Source of the DNA: JANNWF01 sp052390415
GTDB lineage: Bacteria > Pseudomonadota > Gammaproteobacteria > Xanthomonadales > Xanthomonadaceae
DNA length: 12,701 nucleotides
Reading direction: 5' to 3'
Assembly: GCA_052390415.1 (NCBI GenBank)
Contig: JBQTGY010000157.1
Location: 1 to 12,701 of the forward strand
The position numbers and the translations under genes were made by a program. A model generated the notes under the pieces. It saw only the letters and a list, made by a program, of their open reading frames with translations. It did no database searches and was not told the DNA's origin. Positions within the stretch are counted from its first letter, which is position 1. Each line of letters begins with the position of its first letter. Below are positions 1 to 7,324 of this stretch, in pieces.

Positions 1-123
1 TCCATCACGCCCATCCCGTCGCGATCCCACTTCCGCCTCATCCGTTACAGCCCACTAGTCGTTGTCACCGCGCTTTCGCAATCGCTGGCTAGCCTGCCGC
101 AACTCAACTACAGGCCGACGACC

Positions 124-1866
124 GTGATCAGTGTCGAACGCAGCTTTTACAACGCCTTCCCGAAACTCTCCGAAGGCAAGGGCCGCGCCTTAAGTCGGCC
201 GGTGGTTGAGTGGCTGCGGCGAATTGCCTGCGAGTCACAGATCAACGCGACCTTGGATGCGCTGGTTGATCTCAACGGCCTGCCTTTCGTTGCCCAAGCG
301 CTTGAGAACATGCGCTTCAGCTATCGGGTAGCGCCGACAGACCGCGAGAACATCCCCGCCGAAGGCCGGGTCGTGATCGTGGCCAATCATCCATTGGGTG
401 CCTTGGATGCGTTGGCCTTGCTGAACCTGGTCGGCTCGGTGCGCAGCGATTTGCGCATCCTCGCCAATGATGTGTTGATGCAACTGCAGCCCTTGGCCGA
501 GCTGCTGATTCCCTGCGATGTGTTCAATGCGCAAGGTGCGCGCGCCGGGTTGCGCGAGGCCTATCGCGCGCTGGAACGCGAGCAAGCCTTGATTGTGTTT
601 CCGGCCGGCGAAGTCAGCCGCATTCGGCCTGATGGGGTGCGCGATGGACGTTGGACCGATGGCTTTGTGCGCTTTGCACGCCGTGCGGGCGCGCCGGTGT
701 TGCCGGTGCATATCGATGCGCAAAACTCGGCGACCTTTTATGGCTTGTCGATGCTGGCCAAGCCGCTGGCGACACTCCTGTTGCCGCGCGAAATGTTTGC
801 CGCGCAGGATCAGCGCATCACCCTGACCGTCGGCGAACAGATCGCATCCGCCGCGCTCAACGCGGTTGGCAGCGATGCCGCCACCGTCGCCGCGGCCATG
901 CGTCGCCATGTGTATCGCATCGCCTCGCGCAAGCCGCCGCTGTTTGCGACCAGCAGCGCCATCGCTCATCCTGAATCGGCGGCCGGCGTGCGCCTCGCCT
1001 TGCGTGCGGCCGAGGTGTTGGGCAAGACCACCGATGGCAAGCAGATCTTGCTGCTCGATCCGGTGCCCGGCTGCGTGGCCATGCGCGAAATTGGCCGCCT
1101 GCGTGAATTGGCGTTCCGCCGCGTTGGAGAGGGCACCGGCTTGAAGCGCGATCTGGATCGATTTGATGCGCACTACCGGCACATCGTGTTGTGGGATGAG
1201 GCCGCGCTGGAAATCGCCGGTGCCTACCGCGTCGCCCACGTGCGTCAGGTACTCGGTCAACACGGCATGGCCGGCCTGTACAGCGCATCGTTGTTCACCT
1301 TTGCGCCGCACGCGGCCGAGTTTCTCGCGCACACGGTGGAACTCGGGCGCAGCTTCGTGAAACCGCGCTATTGGGGTACGCGCAGTCTGGACTATTTGTG
1401 GCAAGGCATCGGCGCGTTTCTGCGCCGCCATCCGGAGGTGCGCTACGTCATTGGTCCGGTGAGCCTGTCGGCGCAGATCCCCGAGGCCGCGCGCGCCTGG
1501 ATCGTCGAAACCCATCGCCACTACTTTGGTGATCAAAGCGACCTGGCCCGCGCCCGCAATCCATACACCGCACCCGCCATCATTGGCGAAGATGTCAGCG
1601 CCAGCATCAGTCACTTGCAGCCGCGTGAGGGCTTGAGCCTGATGAAGGCGCAACTGGATCTGATCGGCGCGACGCTGCCCATCTTGTATCGCCAATATGT
1701 GGATCTTTGTGAACCCGATGGCGTCCGCTTTATCGACTTTGGCGTCGATCCGGCCTTCGGTCATTGCGTGGATGGACTGATTCGGATTGACCTCGCCAGA
1801 CTCAAGCCGCACAAGCGCTCTCGCTATCTGGGCGATGACGCCGCGCCGCTCATGTCAGCCGCGTGA
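124..1866 (+). CDS. Two-domain acyltransferase, OlsF-like (PlsC + GNAT-like N-acyltransferase)
   Basis: The 580-residue protein has two recognisable parts. Residues about 60-260 form a lysophospholipid (PlsC-type) acyltransferase domain with NHPLGALD at 88-95, giving His89 and Asp95, and the substrate-binding FPAGE block at 159-163. Residues about 290-470 resemble the hemolysin/OlsB family of GNAT-fold N-acyltransferases, with the ELGRS block at 406-410 followed by LWQGI at 425-429; a C-terminal tail to about 560 is typical of these long proteins. By analogy with bifunctional OlsF, the C-terminal domain would N-acylate an amino acid such as ornithine using acyl-ACP, and the N-terminal domain would add the second acyl chain. 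Substrate is inferred; a related acyl-amino-acid lipid is possible. No signal peptide is seen, so it should act at the cytoplasmic face of the inner membrane. The GTG start has only a weak ribosome site, and the frame stays open to the left edge, so an earlier start outside the window cannot be excluded. Confidence 0.85.
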   Translation: MISVERSFYNAFPKLSEGKGRALSRPVVEWLRRIACESQINATLDALVDLNGLPFVAQALENMRFSYRVAPTDRENIPAEGRVVIVANHPLGALDALALLNLVGSVRSDLRILANDVLMQLQPLAELLIPCDVFNAQGARAGLREAYRALEREQALIVFPAGEVSRIRPDGVRDGRWTDGFVRFARRAGAPVLPVHIDAQNSATFYGLSMLAKPLATLLLPREMFAAQDQRITLTVGEQIASAALNAVGSDAATVAAAMRRHVYRIASRKPPLFATSSAIAHPESAAGVRLALRAAEVLGKTTDGKQILLLDPVPGCVAMREIGRLRELAFRRVGEGTGLKRDLDRFDAHYRHIVLWDEAALEIAGAYRVAHVRQVLGQHGMAGLYSASLFTFAPHAAEFLAHTVELGRSFVKPRYWGTRSLDYLWQGIGAFLRRHPEVRYVIGPVSLSAQIPEAARAWIVETHRHYFGDQSDLARARNPYTAPAIIGEDVSASISHLQPREGLSLMKAQLDLIGATLPILYRQYVDLCEPDGVRFIDFGVDPAFGHCVDGLIRIDLARLKPHKRSRYLGDDAAPLMSAA

Positions 1867-2133
1867 CGTGGCGGGCGGCCTGAAACACTTCTGTCATCCG
1901 CTGCTGCTAGCGTGTTAATCTCAAGTTAACCTGTGGACGTACCGAGCCTCTCGGCGCTCCTTTCCACGGGTTGTTCAACGCAAGTCCACTCCTACCTGAT
2001 GCAGTCGCAAGGCGCGGCCGCAGGGTCTGCGCGGCGGGAAGCCGCACGTTGGCACGTACCAATCCGCTTCCACCAAAATCGTTTCTTGATCCGCTTAGTC
2101 TCCGACTGCTTACTTTGATCTAGGGCAAAAATC
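1867..2133. other. Intergenic leader region before the TonB-dependent receptor
   Basis: This 267-bp spacer holds no convincing gene. It carries TTAA-rich sequence at 1912-1931 (GTTAATC, then GTTAACC), then GC-rich potential hairpins: cgcag/ctgcg at 2019-2023 and 2027-2031, and gcggc/gccgc at 2031-2035 and 2041-2045. They share a base at 2031, so the two could compete. The receptor's ribosome site is weak (tagggc, about 10 nt before ATG). No intrinsic terminator with a U-tract follows the acyltransferase gene, and no consensus promoter stands out. Confidence 0.5.
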
Positions 2134-5100
2134 ATGACCAATCGCACCAACTTCCGGCTTTCCCGCCTCACTCTCGGCCTCGCCATTGCGCTGGCAACGG
2201 CGCCCGTATTCGCCCAAGACGTGTCGTCTGCACTCAACGGCCGCATTCAAGCGGGCGAAGATGCGCCGGTAGCCGGTGCGCTGGTCACCATCGTGCATAC
2301 GCCCTCGGGCACCACCAGCACCACGACGACCGATGACAGTGGTCGCTACACCTCGCGCGGCTTGCGCGTCGGCGGTCCATACACCGTGACCATCAGCAAG
2401 GACGGTTACCGCACCGAGTCCAAGGAAAACGTCTTCCTGACCATCGGTTCGGGCTCCAACGTCAGCGTTGACCTGCTGGCAACCACGCAGTTGGACGCGA
2501 TTGAGGTGACCGCCGCCTCGCTGTCGTCGACCTTTTCGCCCAGCCGCATGGGTGCCGGCACCGACATCAGCCGCCAGACCCTGGACGAGCTGCCCTCGAT
2601 TCAGCGCAACCTGCAGGACTACGCGCGTCTTGACCCGCGCATTTCGCAGACCGACAAGGACCGCGGCGAGATTTCTGCCGGTGGCCAGAACTCGCGCTAC
2701 AACTCGATCACCATCGACGGCGTCAACACCAGCGATACCTTCGGTCTGGAAGCCAACAACCTGCCGACCCAGAAGCAGCCGATCTCGATCGACGCGATCG
2801 ACTCGGTGCAGATCAACGTCTCCAACTATGACGTGACCCAGAAGGGTTACACCGGCGCCAACATCAATGCGGTGACCAAGTCGGGTACCAACGAATTCCA
2901 CGGCGCGGTGTATTACATTTACCGGGACGAGGAGGGTTCAGGAGATCGTTTCAATCGCGTCAATAATTCATTTAGTGACCCGGCGCCGTTCGAAGAAGAC
3001 ACGGCTGGTTTCGTGTTGGGTGGTCCCATACTGAAGGATCGTCTGTTCTTTTTTGCTTCCTACGAAGACTTCAGGAGCACGCGATCTGAGCCAGACTTTG
3101 GTCCGATCGGCAGTGCGCAAAACAACGTTGCGGTTACGCAATCGGAAGTCGCTGGCTTCCAGCAGATCGCCAGCAGCCAGTACCAGATCGACGTAGGCAA
3201 CTTCGACTTTGCGGGCGCGGAGCTGGCTGTTGAGAACTCACTCATCAAGTTGGACGCCAACCTGGGTGATAACCACCGTGCCAGCCTGCGCTGGAGCGAA
3301 ACCACTGAATCCGATCCGATCTTCCCGAATAACTTTGGCGGCACCAATCCGGTAATTTCGTTGAGTTCACAGGGATACAGCCAAGACAAAACCATCGAGA
3401 CCTATGTGGGGCAATTGTTCTCGGACTGGTCCGATATTTTCTCGACGGAGGTGAAGCTATCCTTTCGCGATTACTTCAGCGAGCCGATCAACAATTCGAA
3501 TCTCCCCAGCATACGTTTGAACTTCGCGCGTCCTCTTCCGGCGGGTTCGCCACCCGTGAGCAACACCAGCGCGGGTCTGATCGCCGGTACCGAGCGTAGC
3601 CGCCACTTCAATCAGTTGGGCACGGAGACCATCAATCTTTACCTGTCCGGCAACCTGTTTCTGGACGAGCACGACGTCAAGTTCGGCATCGACTATGACG
3701 ACAACGAAGTGTTTAACGCGTTTCTGCAGGACACTCGGGGTAACTACACCTTCGGCTGTATCAACAGCACTGCCACGCTCACGTACACCAGCACGATTCT
3801 GCCAGCCACCGTGAACTGCGGCACGCTCACTCGCGCGCAGAACGAAGCGGCTGTGTTGGAGAATTTCCGTCGCGGCCGGCCGTCCAACTATTTGACCCAA
3901 ATCGCGGCGCCCGGCTTTAATCTCAGTGACGGAGCTGCCAATTGGGACTACCAGAATCTTGGCGTATTTATCCAGGACACGTGGTCTGTCAACTACAACC
4001 TGACCATTACTGCCGGCTTGCGCATCGACCGCAAAACCATGGACACCGCGCCACTGTTTAACGCCGCTGCGTCGGCTCCCGTGGTGGCGGGCGCTTTGAC
4101 TAATTCCACGTCGCCGCAAACCGGTACCGTGACCCGCGCCACCGGTGGCTTTGGTATCCGTAACGACGAAACTCTGGACGGCAACAGCCTGTTCCAACCG
4201 CGCTTGGGCTTTAACTACACTTTCGACTCAGACCGCCCGACCCAGTTGCGCGGCGGATTTGGATTGTTTGAGGGTGCGGCCGCCAATGTGTGGTTGTCCA
4301 ACCCTTACTCCAACACCGGTTTGGCCACGCGTGTTATCGGATGTGGCACTTCTGGATTCCCGGCGTGCAGCAGTGCTGATGGTCTCTTCAGCGCCAATCC
4401 CGCAAATCAGCCAACCAACTTTCCCGGTGCATCTCCGGCCGCCAACGTTGATTTCCTGTCCAGCGAGCTTGAGCAACCGTCCGTGTGGAAAGCCAATTTG
4501 GCGTTTGAGCACGAGCTGCCGTGGAATGGCATCGTGGTTACCGCCGAATACATTCACACCGAAACGGATAACGGCCTGTTCTATCGTCACCTGAACCTCG
4601 GCAACCCAACCCGTCAGGGCAGCGATGGCCGCGATCAGTTCTGGACGCCGCAAGGCTACAACACCGCTTGCTTCCGAAACGACGGCTCGACGATCAATAA
4701 CGCAGCGCCCTGCATTGGCTTTCGCAATCGCGCATTGAACAATGCCAGCTTCAACAACGTGACCGTAGCCGAGCGCACCGAGGGCGGCAGCGGCGACAGC
4801 CTGTCGTTCGGCATAAACGGCCGGATGTTCGAGGACTTTAGCTGGGGCTTGGGCTACGCCTTCACTCGGGCTACCGAAGTCAGTCAACTGTCGTCTTCAG
4901 TTGGCAATTCAAGTTGGCAGTCGCTGTCGGTGTTCAACGCCAACGAGGAGGTCGACGCCAACTCGGCTTACTTGGTAAGGGATCGCTTCACCGGTGTGCT
5001 TAATTGGAGTCACAGCTTCTTCGGCGATTACGCGACCAGCGCCGGCCTGTTTTATGAAGGACGCCGTGGTAAGCCGTACAGCTGGATTTACAACAACGAT

Positions 5101-5604
5101 TTGAACGGCGACGCCTCTACCAACGACCTGTTGTACATTCCGACGGCGCCGGGTTCGGGCGAGGTAGTGTTCCGTGACCTCTCGACGGTCGCGAACGGTT
5201 CGGCCGACGAAGAAGCCGCGTTCTGGAACATCGTTGCGCAGAATGGCTTGAGCCAGTACGCCGGTGGCGTGGTTCCGCGCAATTCAGCTTTTGCCCAATG
5301 GACCAACAGCTTCGATTTGCGCATCAGTCAGGAATTCCCTGGCTTCCTGGAAGGCAACAAAATCTCCTTGGTGCTGGACATCCTCAATGTCGGCAACCTG
5401 ATCAACAAGGATTGGGGCCGCATCGATGAAGTCGCGTTCCAGTCGCAAGGTGGCTTGGCACGTAGCTTCGTCAACTACCTGGGTACTGATGCCAGCGGAC
5501 GCTACATCTATGGCGTGGATGGGCAGGTGGAAGACTTTGTCACCCGCCAAGTCAAGGGCGAGTCGCAGTGGGCCGCTCAGCTGACCCTGAAGTACGAGTT
5601 CTGA
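2134..5604 (+). CDS. TonB-dependent outer-membrane receptor, Oar-like, with carboxypeptidase-regulatory-like N-terminus
   Basis: The 1156-residue protein is an outer-membrane receptor energised by TonB-ExbBD. A signal peptide ends at about residue 27 (APVFA before QD). Residues about 30-115 form a carboxypeptidase-regulatory-like beta-sandwich (CarboxypepD_reg type). DAIEVTA at 121-127 looks like a TonB box, and the plug covers about 135-258 with the characteristic ITIDGVNTSD and GANINAVTKSGTNEFHG segments. The rest is the large beta-barrel, ending in an aromatic residue (LTLKYEF). Six cysteines occur as close pairs (542/562, 737/745, 846/860), consistent with disulfides in surface loops. The substrate is unknown: members of this class are annotated as Oar-like and linked to protein secretion or peptide/polymer uptake. 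It appears to be a single-gene unit with its own terminator. Codon use changes abruptly near residue 262, see findings. Confidence 0.93.
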   Translation: MTNRTNFRLSRLTLGLAIALATAPVFAQDVSSALNGRIQAGEDAPVAGALVTIVHTPSGTTSTTTTDDSGRYTSRGLRVGGPYTVTISKDGYRTESKENVFLTIGSGSNVSVDLLATTQLDAIEVTAASLSSTFSPSRMGAGTDISRQTLDELPSIQRNLQDYARLDPRISQTDKDRGEISAGGQNSRYNSITIDGVNTSDTFGLEANNLPTQKQPISIDAIDSVQINVSNYDVTQKGYTGANINAVTKSGTNEFHGAVYYIYRDEEGSGDRFNRVNNSFSDPAPFEEDTAGFVLGGPILKDRLFFFASYEDFRSTRSEPDFGPIGSAQNNVAVTQSEVAGFQQIASSQYQIDVGNFDFAGAELAVENSLIKLDANLGDNHRASLRWSETTESDPIFPNNFGGTNPVISLSSQGYSQDKTIETYVGQLFSDWSDIFSTEVKLSFRDYFSEPINNSNLPSIRLNFARPLPAGSPPVSNTSAGLIAGTERSRHFNQLGTETINLYLSGNLFLDEHDVKFGIDYDDNEVFNAFLQDTRGNYTFGCINSTATLTYTSTILPATVNCGTLTRAQNEAAVLENFRRGRPSNYLTQIAAPGFNLSDGAANWDYQNLGVFIQDTWSVNYNLTITAGLRIDRKTMDTAPLFNAAASAPVVAGALTNSTSPQTGTVTRATGGFGIRNDETLDGNSLFQPRLGFNYTFDSDRPTQLRGGFGLFEGAAANVWLSNPYSNTGLATRVIGCGTSGFPACSSADGLFSANPANQPTNFPGASPAANVDFLSSELEQPSVWKANLAFEHELPWNGIVVTAEYIHTETDNGLFYRHLNLGNPTRQGSDGRDQFWTPQGYNTACFRNDGSTINNAAPCIGFRNRALNNASFNNVTVAERTEGGSGDSLSFGINGRMFEDFSWGLGYAFTRATEVSQLSSSVGNSSWQSLSVFNANEEVDANSAYLVRDRFTGVLNWSHSFFGDYATSAGLFYEGRRGKPYSWIYNNDLNGDASTNDLLYIPTAPGSGEVVFRDLSTVANGSADEEAAFWNIVAQNGLSQYAGGVVPRNSAFAQWTNSFDLRISQEFPGFLEGNKISLVLDILNVGNLINKDWGRIDEVAFQSQGGLARSFVNYLGTDASGRYIYGVDGQVEDFVTRQVKGESQWAAQLTLKYEF

Positions 5605-5634
5605 TTCTGTAGATCAACGCGACAGCGACAAGAG

Positions 5635-5667
5635 AACGGCCAGCGCTCGCTGGCCGTTTTCGTTTTT
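5635..5667 (+). terminator. Intrinsic terminator after the TonB-dependent receptor
   Basis: A perfect 10-bp stem, aacggccagc (5635-5644) with gctggccgtt (5649-5658), closes a 4-nt loop and is followed by a T-rich run broken by CG (ttcgttttt). It starts 30 nt after the stop codon and should end the receptor transcript, so ppnN probably has its own promoter. Confidence 0.9.
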
Positions 5668-5769
5668 GTCGATGGTCGAGGCCGGACCGATCAATGAGAG
5701 ATTGGGACACGACCTCCGCCTGTGTCATTCTTGCCGACCGACCTTCCGCTCACCTACTTCCTAGCAGAC

Positions 5770-7140
5770 ATGACCCAACCCGCCACCGTTAACGCCCGCA
5801 TCTCACCGCGTGGCGGACTTGATGTGCTCTCCCGTCACGAAGTGAGCCGTCTGCGCGACGCCTCCAGCGGTGGCATGCATGACCTGCTGCGTCGCTGCAG
5901 TCTGGCCGTGCTGACTTCAGGCAGCGAATCCGACGACCCGCGCGCTGCCCGCGAGCGCTATCCTGACTTCGACATCGAAGTGCAGCAGCATGATCGTGGC
6001 ATCAAGCTGGAGCTGAAGAACGCGCCCGCCAGCGCCTTCGTCGATGGTCGCATCATTGCCGGCGTGGCCGAGTTGCTGTTCGCCGTGGTGCGTGATGTCG
6101 CCTACGTCTCCACCGAGATGGAGGGCAGCCAGTCGTTCAATCTCAAGACTTCCGAGGGCATCACCAGCGCAGTATTCGAGATCCTGCGCAACGCGCGCGT
6201 GTTGCGCTCGCATGTCGAGCCCAACCTGGTGGTGTGCTGGGGTGGTCATTCGATCGCCCGCCACGAATACAACTACACCAAGGCAGTGGGTTATCACTTG
6301 GGTCTGCGCGGGCTCGATATCTGCACGGGTTGTGGTCCTGGCGCGATGAAGGGGCCGATGAAGGGTGCGACGATTGCGCATGCCAAACAGCGTCGTTCGC
6401 GCAATCGCTACATCGGCATCACCGAGCCCGGGATCATTGCCGCCGAGTCGCCCAATCCGATCGTCAACCAGTTGGTGATCATGCCGGATATCGAGAAGCG
6501 CCTTGAGGCCTTCGTTCGAGTCGGCCACGGCATCATCGTGTTTCCGGGCGGTGTCGGTACCGCCGAAGAAATCCTCTATTTGCTGGGAATTTTGCTGCAC
6601 CCCGACAATGCCTCGATTCCGTTCCCCTTGGTATTTACCGGACCCAGCGAATCCGCCGCGTATTTCGAGCAGATCGATCAGTTTCTGCGGCTTACCTTGG
6701 GCGATGACGTCGCCGCGCGCTACAGCATCGTGGTCGACAATCCGGCCGAAGTCGCACGCCTGATGGGACGCGGTATCGAGCGGGTGCGTGCTCACCGCTT
6801 GGCGCATCAAGACGCATTTTTCTTCAACTGGTCACTGCGCATTGCCCTGCCTTTCCAGCTGCCGTTCGCGCCCACTCACGAAAACATGGCGCGGCTGAAG
6901 CTGCACCGCGATCAGCCCGTGCACGATTTGGCGGCAGACTTGCGCCGCGCGTTCTCGGGCATCGTCGCCGGTAACGTGAAAGAAGAGGGCATGCGCGCGA
7001 TCGAACAACATGGTCCGTTCCGCATCGATGGTGAGCCGGTGATCATGCGCGCCCTGGACGAGTTGTTACGCTCATTCGTTGCCCAGCACCGGATGAAAAT
7101 GTCGGGCGAATACCGACCCTGTTACGAAGTCGTTGCGTAA
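5770..7140 (+). CDS. ppnN: Pyrimidine/purine nucleotide 5'-monophosphate nucleosidase PpnN (YgdH, LOG family)
   Basis: This cytosolic enzyme hydrolyses the N-glycosidic bond of nucleoside 5'-monophosphates to free base and ribose 5-phosphate; in E. coli its activity is stimulated by (p)ppGpp. The sequence matches E. coli YgdH/PpnN along its whole length. The N-terminal domain (about 1-140) contains VDGRII and ILRNAR. The central Rossmann-like LOG domain has VCWGGHS at about 155-161, CTGCGPGAM at 185-193 and the family signature PGGVGTAEE at 259-267. The C-terminal domain has NWSLRIA, LRRAFSGIVAGNVKE and FVAQHRMK. I chose the ATG at 5770, giving 456 residues against 454 in E. coli; an in-frame GTG at 5722 would add 16 residues with no family counterpart. 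Neither start has a strong Shine-Dalgarno. The gene follows a terminator and converges on fadH. Confidence 0.95.
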   Translation: MTQPATVNARISPRGGLDVLSRHEVSRLRDASSGGMHDLLRRCSLAVLTSGSESDDPRAARERYPDFDIEVQQHDRGIKLELKNAPASAFVDGRIIAGVAELLFAVVRDVAYVSTEMEGSQSFNLKTSEGITSAVFEILRNARVLRSHVEPNLVVCWGGHSIARHEYNYTKAVGYHLGLRGLDICTGCGPGAMKGPMKGATIAHAKQRRSRNRYIGITEPGIIAAESPNPIVNQLVIMPDIEKRLEAFVRVGHGIIVFPGGVGTAEEILYLLGILLHPDNASIPFPLVFTGPSESAAYFEQIDQFLRLTLGDDVAARYSIVVDNPAEVARLMGRGIERVRAHRLAHQDAFFFNWSLRIALPFQLPFAPTHENMARLKLHRDQPVHDLAADLRRAFSGIVAGNVKEEGMRAIEQHGPFRIDGEPVIMRALDELLRSFVAQHRMKMSGEYRPCYEVVA

Positions 7141-7148
7141 CGGGGGCT

Positions 7149-7172
7149 TGTAGGAGCGGCGGAAGCCGCGAT
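7149..7172. repeat. REP-like palindrome, GGAGCGGC...GCCGCGA type
   Basis: Eight bases after the ppnN stop is a short hairpin, gcggc (7156-7160) with gccgc (7165-7169), preceded by TGTAGGA. This layout matches the REP-type element common between genes in Pseudomonas and Xanthomonadales genomes (recognised from memory). Its position at the end of ppnN suits a role in transcript 3'-end protection. Confidence 0.6.
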
Positions 7173-7194
7173 GCCCTTGGTTGGATGAGCGAGG

Positions 7195-7259
7195 TAGGGT
7201 GCGTCTTGACGCACCGGCTTCGGTTCAAGCCAAGTGCTGGTGCGTCAAGATGCACCCTA
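7195..7259. repeat. Paired inverted REP-like hairpins between ppnN and fadH
   Basis: Two 21-nt units, 7195-7215 and 7239-7259, are inverted copies of each other with one mismatch, separated by 23 nt. Each unit is also a palindrome on its own: ggtgcgtc/gacgcacc at 7198-7205 and 7208-7215 is perfect with a TT centre, and the right copy has one mismatch. The pair can fold either as two small hairpins or as one long stem. The arrangement resembles a BIME (paired REP sequences in opposite orientation). No U-rich terminator is seen in this convergent gap, so this structure may limit readthrough in both directions. Confidence 0.7.
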
Positions 7260-7300
7260 TGACGTGTTTGCGGGAGCGGTGAGTCGACTTACTGCGCGAG

Positions 7301-7324
7301 TCGTCGGGTCACGCCCGCCCTACA
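7301..7324. repeat. REP-like element overlapping the fadH stop codon
   Basis: Read on the minus strand this is a GTAGGGCGGGCGTGACCCGAC-type unit containing the imperfect hairpin cgggt/gcccg. Its GTAGGG head resembles the heads of the neighbouring paired units at 7195-7259. The TAG stop of fadH lies within this head, so the repeat begins exactly where the reading frame ends. Confidence 0.5.

Noticed and set aside
1..123. Possible in-frame upstream extension or separate gene before the acyltransferase
   Set aside because: The frame is open but has no ATG/GTG/TTG start in the window, and the peptide looks non-coding; too short to judge.
235..1812. 525-codon open frame antisense to the acyltransferase gene
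   Set aside because: Its translation has no recognisable domain and is rich in Gln, His, Arg and Gly, as expected for the opposite strand of a GC-rich gene; the sense frame has clear acyltransferase motifs.
1933..2118. 61-codon open frame in the leader of the TonB-dependent receptor
   Set aside because: GTG start without a ribosome site, no recognisable protein feature, and it runs through the GC-rich hairpin region.
5722..5769. GTG start 16 codons upstream for ppnN
   Set aside because: No Shine-Dalgarno, and the added residues do not align with PpnN; the ATG at 5770 gives the usual length. Not fully excluded.
5917..6810. 297-codon open frame antisense to ppnN
   Set aside because: Low-complexity translation without domain features; the sense strand is a full-length PpnN orthologue.
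7141..7324. CRISPR-like array in the ppnN-fadH gap
   Set aside because: The repeats are inverted palindromes of different types with unequal spacing, not direct repeats with uniform spacers.
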